From: Trypanosoma brucei gambiense DAL972
Lineage: Eukaryota > Euglenozoa > Kinetoplastea > Trypanosomatida > Trypanosomatidae
Direction: 5' to 3'
Assembly (NCBI RefSeq): GCF_000210295.1
Contig: NC_026742.1
Span: 620,001-684,000, forward strand
DNA: 64,000 nucleotides
Shown: in pieces, positions 18,265 to 26,669 of the stretch
Position numbering within the stretch: position 1 is the stretch's first letter
Layout of the letters: each line of letters opens with the position of its first letter
Program-made: the position numbers and the translations under genes
The notes under the pieces: model-generated
What the model was told of the DNA's origin: nothing
Database searches by the model: none
Seen by the model: only the letters and a program-made list of their open reading frames with translations

Positions 18265-20490
18265 ATGATGACAAAAACCTATGGGTCGAAAAACCCGTCT
18301 TCCAATGTGCCCCTTCATTTGGCTGGACCGCCTCCCTTTGCCTTCTCAGACGGACGCGCGCCGACCCGGGGGAACATGCGAAGTTTTCCAACGCCTTCAT
18401 CAGCCGGGCTTTCGAGCTCGGTGCACCTCCCGCCCCGATCCCAGGGCAGCGACAGGCGGTCGCTTGTTTTGAGCGAGATCAGTGGTGCGAGTGACCAACT
18501 TCTAAGGACTCTGCACCGTGAATTGTGCAATCTCTCAGCGCACACTGAATCGGGTGTCTCGAGATCGTGTAGAGGTGAGAGCACTAACCGTGACAGTGCA
18601 AGTCCATCCCGTGCCAACATAACAGGACATGGCTTCGACGAGCAGGCACCTATATCCCAGTTATCAAGCGAAGAGGTACGAACTGCCCTCTCTCTGATAA
18701 TTCACAAACAGAACCTAGACCTAAAGTCGAGACACCAGCGCCTGAGGCAACTTGCTGAAGAGAATAAAAAAGGAGATACAATGGGAACGTCATCTGACGG
18801 CGGTGTTCTCAGCGAACCATGTTGCTTGGTGTTGCACAGAATACTTGCTGAGGCACGCCGCCGGTGGATGCGTATTCTTTCCTCGCGTGTGCAGGGGCTG
18901 AAGAAAGAATTGCCGGTGAGGGAACATCCACAGTCTAATGATGCCCATACTACGAGCGGTGTGAGCAATGCTAATGCCCTGGATGACAGCATTAGCGGTG
19001 TTGACAGTGACGAAGAAATGGAGTGGTCAGTAGAACATCTGTACGAGACACTGGTGTCTGGTCTCAATAGCACTGTGACGGAGGAGTTGATCGTGGCAGA
19101 AATACTGGGGGGAGACACGACGGCGTTACACGATGGTATCGACGCCTTTGGGTTGTTAACTGTGTTTCGCGCACCTGTTCAGGCAATGCTGGTCCAGCAC
19201 CAGGAAGCTCTGGCACCGAGTCTCTCTACGCTCCGCCAATATTTCGCAGCGCTTCATCCGTCAGCGGGTTGCCCGCGGGCTCACGGGTCAGCGAGCCGTG
19301 CGGCTGCTTGCAGTGCTTACAGCCAATTGAATGACTTCTTGAATCCTGGTGGTAGCACCCCTAAATCGGTGGCGGCCGCACTGCGAAGAGGTGCGAGTCC
19401 GTCGATGCGGCGTCTGCTCTACGCACGAGCACTTCAGCTGCAATTGGTCGTGTTGGAGGGTGGCTCAACAAACAATGCGCCCGGGGAATTGCATGGTAGC
19501 AACTGTGGAGATGTCATTGGAAGGTGCGTCTCTTTCGGAACGTCTCGAAATCTTGAGAGCATGAGGCGGCGCGTACACCACAAATACGCTGTGAAGGGAA
19601 TGGAAGTTACCGTTAAGGTACTACAAGCTGTTGTGAAAGTAGACAACATGCAAAGCGTGGGTGACAGCGACAGGTACTTCATCTTCTTGGACGAAACGGA
19701 GGCGCTTGGAACCACATTAATTGTGGACAAGGATGTGTCCGATGTGCATCTGAAGTCTACTCTGGCACAATTGGGGCGACCACCGGAGCAAATTGAATCA
19801 TATTTGGTTTACCTTCTTCACGCGGACGTGCCGTCGGCTGACGCGGGGCAACAGCGCACCCAACAGCAGCATCAGCAAACAAAAACACAGCACCTTCTCC
19901 CCTCGGGATTTTTTCCCGTTGAGAAGTGCACGTTGCTCATCGCACCTGTTTGCTACATTACAGGCGACACGACGGAGCAATATAGTCTCGTCGTAGCGCT
20001 TTTTGGGCAACTGTGGTGTCGCCTGCAAGGCCCCACTCCGGAGCTGGCGCAGTGCTGTTGGATATTCGAGTCTTTGGTTGTACGCTTTGCCGCGCCTGCG
20101 TGTCTGCATGCAACGCGTGCTCTTCGGTACCCACCACTGCGGCTGGCACTTCGGTGGATGATGACAGCCTTTGCGGATGTGCTTGAACCGAATGAGCTGC
20201 TAAACCTGTGGGATCTTGTCCTCTCTTATCATATCGAAGAGGTATTCAGTGGTCACACATCTTTAAGTTTGCCGATGTGTGCGTGTGGCCGTTCGAGGGG
20301 TTCTCAAAGGTTGCTTCCAGCGCCGTGTGCTCTGTGGCTTTTGCCCATAGTCGCTGCAAGCATATTTGTATACCGGGCCCCCCTGGTGGAACGTTGTGGA
20401 ACTGCCGAAGAGATGTTGCTGCTTTTTACTACCGGTCATCATTTACGGTGCCGGCCGCTGTTGCAATACCTTCTGTTTATGGCGAAGTGA
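18265..20490 (+). CDS. TBC (Rab-GAP-like) domain protein, TBC1D19-like
   Basis: A 741-aa protein. The C-terminal 250 residues show the second half of a TBC domain: DRYFIFLDETEALG, then PPLRLALRWMMTAFADVLEP and NLWDLVLSY, then LWLLPIVAASIFVYRAPL. The PLR..RWMM.AF...L...LWD sequence is closest to the TBC1D19 branch. TBC proteins normally stimulate Rab GTPases with an Arg finger (IxxDxxR) and a Gln finger (YxQ). I see neither here, and the first half of the domain is poorly conserved. The N-terminal 110 residues are Ser/Pro/Arg-rich and look disordered; a Gln-rich linker (QQRTQQQHQQTK) lies near residue 533. A role in membrane traffic is inferred; GAP activity is doubtful. Confidence 0.7.
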   Translation: MMTKTYGSKNPSSNVPLHLAGPPPFAFSDGRAPTRGNMRSFPTPSSAGLSSSVHLPPRSQGSDRRSLVLSEISGASDQLLRTLHRELCNLSAHTESGVSRSCRGESTNRDSASPSRANITGHGFDEQAPISQLSSEEVRTALSLIIHKQNLDLKSRHQRLRQLAEENKKGDTMGTSSDGGVLSEPCCLVLHRILAEARRRWMRILSSRVQGLKKELPVREHPQSNDAHTTSGVSNANALDDSISGVDSDEEMEWSVEHLYETLVSGLNSTVTEELIVAEILGGDTTALHDGIDAFGLLTVFRAPVQAMLVQHQEALAPSLSTLRQYFAALHPSAGCPRAHGSASRAAACSAYSQLNDFLNPGGSTPKSVAAALRRGASPSMRRLLYARALQLQLVVLEGGSTNNAPGELHGSNCGDVIGRCVSFGTSRNLESMRRRVHHKYAVKGMEVTVKVLQAVVKVDNMQSVGDSDRYFIFLDETEALGTTLIVDKDVSDVHLKSTLAQLGRPPEQIESYLVYLLHADVPSADAGQQRTQQQHQQTKTQHLLPSGFFPVEKCTLLIAPVCYITGDTTEQYSLVVALFGQLWCRLQGPTPELAQCCWIFESLVVRFAAPACLHATRALRYPPLRLALRWMMTAFADVLEPNELLNLWDLVLSYHIEEVFSGHTSLSLPMCACGRSRGSQRLLPAPCALWLLPIVAASIFVYRAPLVERCGTAEEMLLLFTTGHHLRCRPLLQYLLFMAK

Positions 20491-21158
20491 TGTTAAAGCG
20501 GACAGGAAAAAAGGATAGTAGGGATGACGGTGTAGGTTCGCAACATGCTACTGAATACTCAAAATATGTGTATGATGTCGGTGGTTCGTTTGTGAGAGTG
20601 TGCTTATGCTGTTGTATCTCTTACTCTCTACATTCCTGTAGTTTTTATCTTTCGTCGTGGAGAGCGTTAGTTGCGTGTAAGTGGAAAGTTTCGGCGTGTA
20701 TCTGGTGCGTGTATGTGTATATATATACATGGGAGGAGGAACCTTATTTGATCCGATTGCCTGTCACACTTCCTTCCCTTTCTTTTTCTTCGTCGAAATT
20801 CTTCCCACTAAGGGAAGTAATAAATGTATCGTTTTATTTTCTTTTTTTATTCTTGTGCTACCCACCATTTGCTGCGCAAATATTTAGAGGAATTTTCTTC
20901 GTAGCACATGGGGAGTGTTCGAATAGGTCGTCATTACTCACCTTTGCCTGCTAACTTGTTTTTGTTTCATATTGGGACATTCGTTGTCGCTTTGATTACC
21001 CGAACGAGTGCCACTGTTCCTTGTTGGGAGAATGGCCCCTATCAACTTTTTCATGTTTTTAACTCTTCCGTTCCCTTTTCTTTATCGTCTATTCTTAACT
21101 TCCTTCAATGTCTTGCGGTCAATTAACATGTGCTGATAAGAGAAACTTCGTTGTTATT
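20491..21158 (+). other. Intergenic region upstream of the 21159 gene
   Basis: No gene seen. A frame overlapping the TBC gene runs into this region and is a shadow. The region is T-rich from 20760, with the main pyrimidine tract at 21045-21107. Confidence 0.5.
21045..21140 (+). promoter_or_regulatory. Predicted trans-splice acceptor of the 21159 gene
   Basis: A long T/C tract is followed by GATAAG (AG 21139-21140), 18 bases before the ATG at 21159. The earlier in-frame ATG at 21108 lies upstream of this AG and would be removed. Confidence 0.5.
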
Positions 21159-21815
21159 ATGTCTATTGAGAGGCTTCGGCGTGAGGTTGAACAGCAGGAG
21201 CGCCGCGTGGCCGCCTTGCGAGAAAAAAAGGTCCGTCGCTACGCCGTGTTGTCGCAGGTGCGTCTTCTTATGAATACCACAGATCCCACAAGCTTTACTG
21301 CTTTGAGCAACAGTTTATGGCAGTTACTGCACGATATGGCCGCTGCGGAGACACTTGCGGTTAATGGTGATGATCCAACCATTACTGAATCGGTGGCTCG
21401 CAGCGCATCCGACGGCCTTTTTAGCAAAGAGATGGAGCAACGTATAATGCAGGAGGAGGAACCACCGTTGAAGGGAGAATGGAGCTATGAGGATGAGGAT
21501 GAAAGTGTGGACCAAAAGAAAAGAAAGAAAAGGCGCAGAAGGCAAAAACAACGCAAAGAGCGACTAGGCGGAGTTGAGGCAACGGGTAGGACTTTGGCAT
21601 TAGCGGAAGACAACGCAAGAAGTGCCCTTCTGGCCGCTGTGGATGCGTTGCAACTCGATGGTGCTCCACAGCAGGTAGTTGGTGTACCGGAATGGCTTGC
21701 AGACGTTGAGACCACTGAGCCGGGGGAATTGTACTCAGGCGGTAAAAGTGACGGTAGCGATAAGGAGGAAGAAAATGTCTACTCAGATGATTTCGATGAA
21801 CTTAGCGATGATTAA
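21159..21815 (+). CDS. Charged coiled-coil protein with nuclear-type basic stretch, function unknown
   Basis: A 218-aa protein I do not recognise. The start is placed at 21159 (MSIERLRREVEQQERRVAAL) and not at the in-frame ATG at 21108, because the splice acceptor falls between them. Residues 3-35 form a predicted coiled coil. A lysine/arginine cluster (KKRKKRRRRQKQRKER, near 128-143) looks like a strong nuclear or nucleolar localisation signal and follows an acidic patch. The C-terminus is acidic and Ser/Asp-rich (DDFDELSDD). This acidic-basic-acidic layout is common in ribosome-biogenesis and chromatin factors, but that is composition only. Confidence 0.68.
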   Translation: MSIERLRREVEQQERRVAALREKKVRRYAVLSQVRLLMNTTDPTSFTALSNSLWQLLHDMAAAETLAVNGDDPTITESVARSASDGLFSKEMEQRIMQEEEPPLKGEWSYEDEDESVDQKKRKKRRRRQKQRKERLGGVEATGRTLALAEDNARSALLAAVDALQLDGAPQQVVGVPEWLADVETTEPGELYSGGKSDGSDKEEENVYSDDFDELSDD

Positions 21816-22114
21816 ATGGATAACAACGCGAGTTAGAACCGATGACCGTCTTTCTGCGTCTTGTTTTCATTGCGATTGTTAACGTGATCTTTGCCAGCAT
21901 CAGGGCACGTTCGCCTCCTTCACGTATTGTTCAAAAAAGGGGGGGAATAAATTACCCTTAGCAGGTTTTAGCGGCGTAGAGCTGATTTTGCTTCGTCAGT
22001 GTTTGTACCAACGTTATGTTTTCCCAGAAATTGCCTCTGCGGCGTAAATTGGAACAAAACTGTGTATCCTCCCCCTTTGACCACCTGGATGGTTTCGTGT
22101 GTGCAAACGCATGC

Positions 22115-22139
22115 ATATATATATATATATATATATATT
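22115..22139. repeat. (AT)n simple repeat
   Basis: An uninterrupted alternating A/T run of about 25 bases in the intergenic region, probably in the 3' UTR of the 21159 gene. Confidence 0.9.
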
Positions 22140-23231
22140 AGCACACGTGTTCTCACACGCAGAAGTCATATTGTTGGAGCTTTCGACGCTCCTTCACTGT
22201 AAGATTACCGTCGTTTTTGTCTTTGACCTTTAAGGCACACAAATTTCTGTTTTTGGTCCGCTTGCCAAAACCTTTCCAGCAGGCAACGGCTGCAGCTCAT
22301 TTGTTTTCCATGGGTTCTTTCACGTCTGCGGGCCACTCGTGCTGTATTTTGCGGGAGGAGTGGATGGCATCATCAAGTACGATGGACACTGTTGCTGTTC
22401 GGTAGGTGGTGACTGTGACGAAGCAACTGTATTTTGCTGTGTGGCTTAAGTGCGGAACTCACGGGGTTTTGTCACAACAACCATCGGCTTGCCAGAGGTG
22501 GCACTGACGGGAAAAGTATCGTCACGCTTAGTCTGTCGAAAGATTCGGAAAGCACGTGTTACGGTGTTTTGCTGGGTTCACAACCACGGGAACGTGAATG
22601 ATGAGTCGCGACCCGTCGCCGTTGAAGTAATCAAAGTATAAAGGGACAGATGCTTCGAACTCTGTTGCAATTTGCACCACGGCAACTCTTTTCCTTCTGT
22701 GTTCGAGAGTGTGGTATCACCACCGAACATATATTTTGGTATTTCCCTGTGCACATTTCTGCCCTTTACCTCCGTACTTTCCCATGTGAATTGGCCCCGT
22801 GGGGCTGGTGTTGTTGGACTTCCACCCCCCTCTTGTTCACTTTATCAGAATTGCGTAACTCTTTGGTTCAGTTCTTTTCCATTTCACCTGTTTTTATTTT
22901 TGATCATTGTTTTCGTTTACTTCCTGTGCTCGGACGTGCTGCCGGAAAATGGATGGGTCTCACAGATCATTTTCCAGTGAACGTTTTGTCTTTTCACCGT
23001 GCGGCTGCCGCCATCCAATTCAGCGAAAGCATCATGCACCATGATAAAGGAATAATTTTATAACGTCTGATCCTTACGGCGCTTCAGGTCATGTTTGCTC
23101 CATTTTCTCCTTTGATAGTGCGACTTATAGTGAGCTTTGACCATGTATTTTATTTTTTCCCTATAAAACATCTGACCTCTCCCTGCCCTGTACACGTGGG
23201 AGCGATTTATACTAGTATTTGTTGACACTAT

Positions 23232-23277
23232 TGTCTCCGCCTTTTTCTTCCTAATCCTTTTTCCATATCGTTGGTAG
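23232..23277 (+). promoter_or_regulatory. Predicted trans-splice acceptor of the EF-hand gene
   Basis: The tract GTCTCCGCCTTTTTCTTCCT and following T-rich bases lead to TTGGTAG (AG 23276-23277). The ATG at 23288 is ten bases further on, so the 5' UTR would be very short. Confidence 0.65.
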
Positions 23278-23287
23278 AGCCAACATA

Positions 23288-24181
23288 ATGATTTACAGCG
23301 ATAACAACAATCCACGCGAGGACAGCGTATTCCTCCGCGTGAAGCGGGCCGTACGTTGCGGAGGTCGCGGACCTGTTACGGGCCCCATTCAAATGGTGGA
23401 TTTTCTTCGCGACTTCCGCTGCTTGGAGGAGGAGCAGCGTGCCTCTGGTAGGAAAGGGGTGACTCACAAGCAGTTCGTAAAGCTCATGGAACAATACGGT
23501 ACGAAACTGCGGGAAGGCGACGCTGCATACCTTTGTAAGGCCTTCGATGACGATAATGATGGTTACATCAATCCGGAGCGTTTTGTCCGTCACTTTACTG
23601 GACTTAACCAGCGGCGTCATAATGCCGTTCTTCGTGCATGGGCATCACTGCCAAAAGACGCGAAAGGTCGCGTACGGCGGAATCATTTGAACGAGCGTTT
23701 CTCTGAGACCGTCACGCACGGAGACGTTTGGGGGACCTTTTCCTCTACCGTTCCACGGGAGGCGCAGGCTAACAATGCCGATGATGATAGTGATGATCCC
23801 ACGCTGTGCTTTGAGGAGTTCCTCGCATTCTACGCCGCTGTTAGTGTAGAAATTCCTGTAGATGAGAAGTTTGAACTCTTCTTGCTGAGGGAGTGGTGTG
23901 CCGATTCTTCAAGGGCTCCCGTCATGAACTCGACTTTGCGGGAATGGGGGCAGGGCGGTGATCCTCTGGCGATTGGGAAACCGCTATACGTACAGGATGT
24001 TCTCGACCGCCCACTAGGGCTCTCCACGAAGAGCTATAATTATGAACACATGAAACGTGTCCACCCTTACATCCCCCCGTTGCCACCACTTCAGCTACCA
24101 TATTTGAGCACGATGCGGAAGGACTACCGTGAATTTTCAACAGAAGAGCGCGCCTTGTCGAATACACTGCACGGGAGGTAA
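23288..24181 (+). CDS. Calcyphosin-like EF-hand protein
   Basis: A 297-aa protein with the order and spacing of calcyphosin/CAPSL proteins, which are often ciliary. The N-terminal helix GPIQMVDFLRDFRCLEEE is followed by paired EF-hands. The clearest loop is DDDNDGYINPER (residues 87-98): positions 1, 3, 5, 6 and 8 are canonical, but position 12 is Arg instead of Glu. A later loop (DDDSDDPTLCFEEF, near 161-174) is acidic but lacks the central Gly. The segment FEEFLAFYAAVSVEIPVDEKFELFL, given here in parts, matches the end of the CAPSL domain. A C-terminal extension rich in Tyr/Pro follows. Calcium binding is probably weak or lost in some hands. A flagellar location is a family-based guess. Confidence 0.75.
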   Translation: MIYSDNNNPREDSVFLRVKRAVRCGGRGPVTGPIQMVDFLRDFRCLEEEQRASGRKGVTHKQFVKLMEQYGTKLREGDAAYLCKAFDDDNDGYINPERFVRHFTGLNQRRHNAVLRAWASLPKDAKGRVRRNHLNERFSETVTHGDVWGTFSSTVPREAQANNADDDSDDPTLCFEEFLAFYAAVSVEIPVDEKFELFLLREWCADSSRAPVMNSTLREWGQGGDPLAIGKPLYVQDVLDRPLGLSTKSYNYEHMKRVHPYIPPLPPLQLPYLSTMRKDYREFSTEERALSNTLHGR

Positions 24182-24970
24182 GCCTGCTTTCTCCCCATGT
24201 TCACTGATTTTTCGCCTCTCTTTTCTTAGAATGTTCCATAGGTGTATAGTTGCCGTGACATTATTCTTTGTTTGTGGTGGTGGTGGTGTGTGTTTGCACA
24301 TCTCTCCTTCATTTATTCATTGCATCCGTTTCTAGAGGCATGAATTTCTGAACCTAGGGTAAATGGTGGAATGTGACGGAAGGACAAGGAATAATGCACT
24401 TGTGTGTGGATTTGTGTGGAATAAAAAAAGGAAGCAGGTACCACTGAAGCGATATGGGTGGGGAGTATTGCTCCCCACAGCTTACCATCTCCTCCCATGC
24501 GCTTGATGTTTATTTCCTCATTTTCTTCTTTTTCCTTCGCTGTTTTCACTACCCGTTCTGGTGTCGCCGCGGGACCGCTTAGCGATGGCAAACCGTGCTT
24601 GCTATTAGTTTGTCTGCTTTGCTGCTCGCGCCTTGCTGACCAGTTCGTCGTGGATTGTGTGAAGGTTCGCTTTCAACCACGCATTAATAGTGACACATAC
24701 CTATTTTTCTTTATCTGTACCATTCGCTATTATTTTCCTCCTTGCGCCTGCCGGCATCCAATGCATTGCTGTCTTCTCCCTTTCTCGCCTGGTGGCACAT
24801 GTTCAATCATCATTTAAAAAAAACAGTAGGGGGCAACTCTGGCCTCACTGAGCGATTTGGAGGGAGGAAAGGACGAGGAAAATACCAAAGGCAAAAGAGT
24901 GGAAGGTAAATAGCCCGATATATTTGGACTGACATCAGGGGTACAACAGTGTCCGTATCGACGTGCAAAA
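24182..24970 (+). other. Intergenic region upstream of the divergent ARP gene
   Basis: No gene seen. There is a GGT repeat around 24273-24289, T/C-rich tracts at 24500-24545 and 24700-24800, and a 144-base ATG-free stretch before 24971. Confidence 0.5.
24761..24826 (+). promoter_or_regulatory. Predicted trans-splice acceptor of the divergent ARP gene
   Basis: A T/C-rich tract is followed by an A run and CAG (AG 24825-24826). No ATG occurs from there to 24971. Confidence 0.5.
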
Positions 24971-26236
24971 ATGCGTATCCCGGAAGGCACTGCTAAGATT
25001 CTCGCTAAGGTTCCGCTTCCCGATGAGGTGGCCGTCGTGCACCGAAACGCGGCCGTCGTCGACATTGGTGCTTGCAAAACTCGCATTGGGTTCGCAGGGG
25101 ATGATATACCACGTGTCAACGAGCCCACGTGCGTTTTGCGTGGGGGAGAGCAGGAGAGCACGTTGTACTTGCGAAAGGCATACGACAAGCGGGCGATAGG
25201 TGACACCGTCCGCGTTATCGAAGACAAGGAGGTGAATTGGGATGCCATGGAACTGTTACTGCAGCATTTGGATGACATACTACACCTAAGCAATAGCGAA
25301 GTCCCAACACCTTTGTTGCTAACGGAGAAGATGCTCGTTCCCCGCGCCCACCGTCAACGGTTGGCGGAGATGCTGTTTGAGAAACATAATCTGTGTTCCG
25401 TTTATTTTGCACCGAGTCCCGCCCTCGCGCTCTATGCCTCGGGTGTGTGCAGCGGCGTATCAGTGGAAATGGGATACGACGCCTGTCACGTGGTGCCTGT
25501 GTTTCAGGGTTGTCCCATGTTTCATGCCGTGCATGCATTGGAGTATGGGGGTAAACTGTGCACGCAGTACATGATGAACACGGGTCAGCCACTTCCGGAT
25601 GTTGTGCATCCCCGCCACCGGGTGGATGTGTGGGAACATATAAAGGAGAAAAATTGTGAGACATGCCCCAGCAGTACCGCCTTCCGCAGGGCGGTAGAGA
25701 TGGAGGCAAACATGAATAGTAGTAATGAAGAAAACGAGGATTACTCCGGTAGAAACAAAAATGTGGTTCACCACAAGTTACCGGATGGCACGATCATTTC
25801 TCTGGGCTCGAGTCGGTTTGTCCCATCTGAGATGTTGTTTGATCCCTCGCTTGCACCAACCACCGAGCACGAAAGCAACCACAAGTGGGTAGAACATTTC
25901 GAATACTTACACACGTATGCTTTCCCTCAGGGTATTCATAGGCTTCTCGTCGATTCGGTGCGGAAATGCGATACCGACCTTCAGGGGTTGCTGTACGGCG
26001 CGCTACACCTGTCAGGAGGTTGCTCACTTTTAAGTGGCCTCCCTGAGAGGTTGCGGGATGATGTCGCATCTATTACGGCTCAGGCTGTGCACGTAGAGGC
26101 GCAAACGGAGCGAAGGGACGCAGCGTTTGTCGGAGGTTCCATTTTAGCATCGCTTCCGACATTCCAAAATTTTTGGGTTACCCGTGCGGAATACACCGAG
26201 TTTGGTGCCGGTGCGGTGCTGCGGCGAGGTTTGTGA
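24971..26236 (+). CDS. Divergent actin-related protein, possibly nuclear ARP4/BAF53-like
   Basis: A 421-aa actin-fold protein. The first phosphate loop is AAVVDIGACKTRIGFAGDD, recognisable although the canonical Gly-Ser is changed. LTEKMLVPRAHRQRLAEMLF corresponds to the actin LTE.P..P..NREK..Q..FE segment. The second phosphate loop, DSGDGVTH in actin and ARP3, is replaced by EMGYDACHVVP, so the catalytic Asp-Gly pair is lost. The C-terminal part has LSGGCSLLSGLPERL, AFVGGSILASL and WVTRAEYTEFG. The GGSILASL...W.....Y.E.G ending and DGTIISLGSSRFVPSEMLF recall ARP4/BAF53 in chromatin remodelling complexes, though ARP1 or a kinetoplastid-specific class cannot be excluded. An insert of polar residues lies near 252-268. 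Confidence 0.75.
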   Translation: MRIPEGTAKILAKVPLPDEVAVVHRNAAVVDIGACKTRIGFAGDDIPRVNEPTCVLRGGEQESTLYLRKAYDKRAIGDTVRVIEDKEVNWDAMELLLQHLDDILHLSNSEVPTPLLLTEKMLVPRAHRQRLAEMLFEKHNLCSVYFAPSPALALYASGVCSGVSVEMGYDACHVVPVFQGCPMFHAVHALEYGGKLCTQYMMNTGQPLPDVVHPRHRVDVWEHIKEKNCETCPSSTAFRRAVEMEANMNSSNEENEDYSGRNKNVVHHKLPDGTIISLGSSRFVPSEMLFDPSLAPTTEHESNHKWVEHFEYLHTYAFPQGIHRLLVDSVRKCDTDLQGLLYGALHLSGGCSLLSGLPERLRDDVASITAQAVHVEAQTERRDAAFVGGSILASLPTFQNFWVTRAEYTEFGAGAVLRRGL

Positions 26237-26669
26237 GGCATGATTCCACAGGAGGGTTGAGTGAAGTGATGTGTAGAGTGAAAGCATGAACGATATGTGC
26301 TGCTTGATCACATGTTCATGGATGTGCACGTATTGGGTTTGTGCATCGTGACATATAGATGTATGTATATATATATATATATAAACATGTTTGCATGTGG
26401 TACAGCCACTAGAGTCATTACAGTACAACCTGTTTGACGCCTTATGTGTTGCACATCCTGCGCTTCATCTCATGGTAGTGTTTTGACACGGTGGCAATCA
26501 TCGGCTTCTTTTTAATTTTTATTTTGACTCCTTTGGGTTTGTGAAACATTCTGCTTCTATTCAGGGTTGGAAAAGTTGTAGGACACAATATTTTTTCTTT
26601 GGCCATAGGAATTTGAGCAACTTGGCGCCTTTTCCCCTGTTGCCGGAACTATTTTGCATTGCTTTGTAA
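26237..26669 (+). other. Intergenic region upstream of the eIF4G gene
   Basis: No gene seen. It contains an (AT)n run at about 26366-26383 and a T-rich tract at 26505-26562. Confidence 0.5.
26505..26564 (+). promoter_or_regulatory. Predicted trans-splice acceptor of the eIF4G gene
   Basis: A T/C-rich tract ends in CTATTCAG (AG 26563-26564). The 105 bases up to the ATG at 26670 contain no ATG. Confidence 0.6.

Larger units (their letters stand above)
21816..23287 (+). other. Long intergenic region with a possible degenerate coding stretch
   Basis: No gene I can support. An (AT)n run lies at 22115-22139. From 22234 to 22641 one frame is open except for a single TAA at 22447; its upstream half has no ATG, so it is reported as a finding only. 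The stretch 22650-23060 gives a Phe/Cys-rich frame typical of T-rich DNA. Bases 23232-23277 hold the acceptor of the next gene. Confidence 0.45.

Noticed and set aside
18078..18494. A 138-codon frame overlapping the start of the TBC gene
   Set aside because: It crosses the TBC splice acceptor and becomes a shadow of the TBC coding sequence.
22650..23063. A 137-codon ATG frame
   Set aside because: Phe/Cys/Leu-rich with no domain-like pattern, and no clear acceptor just upstream.
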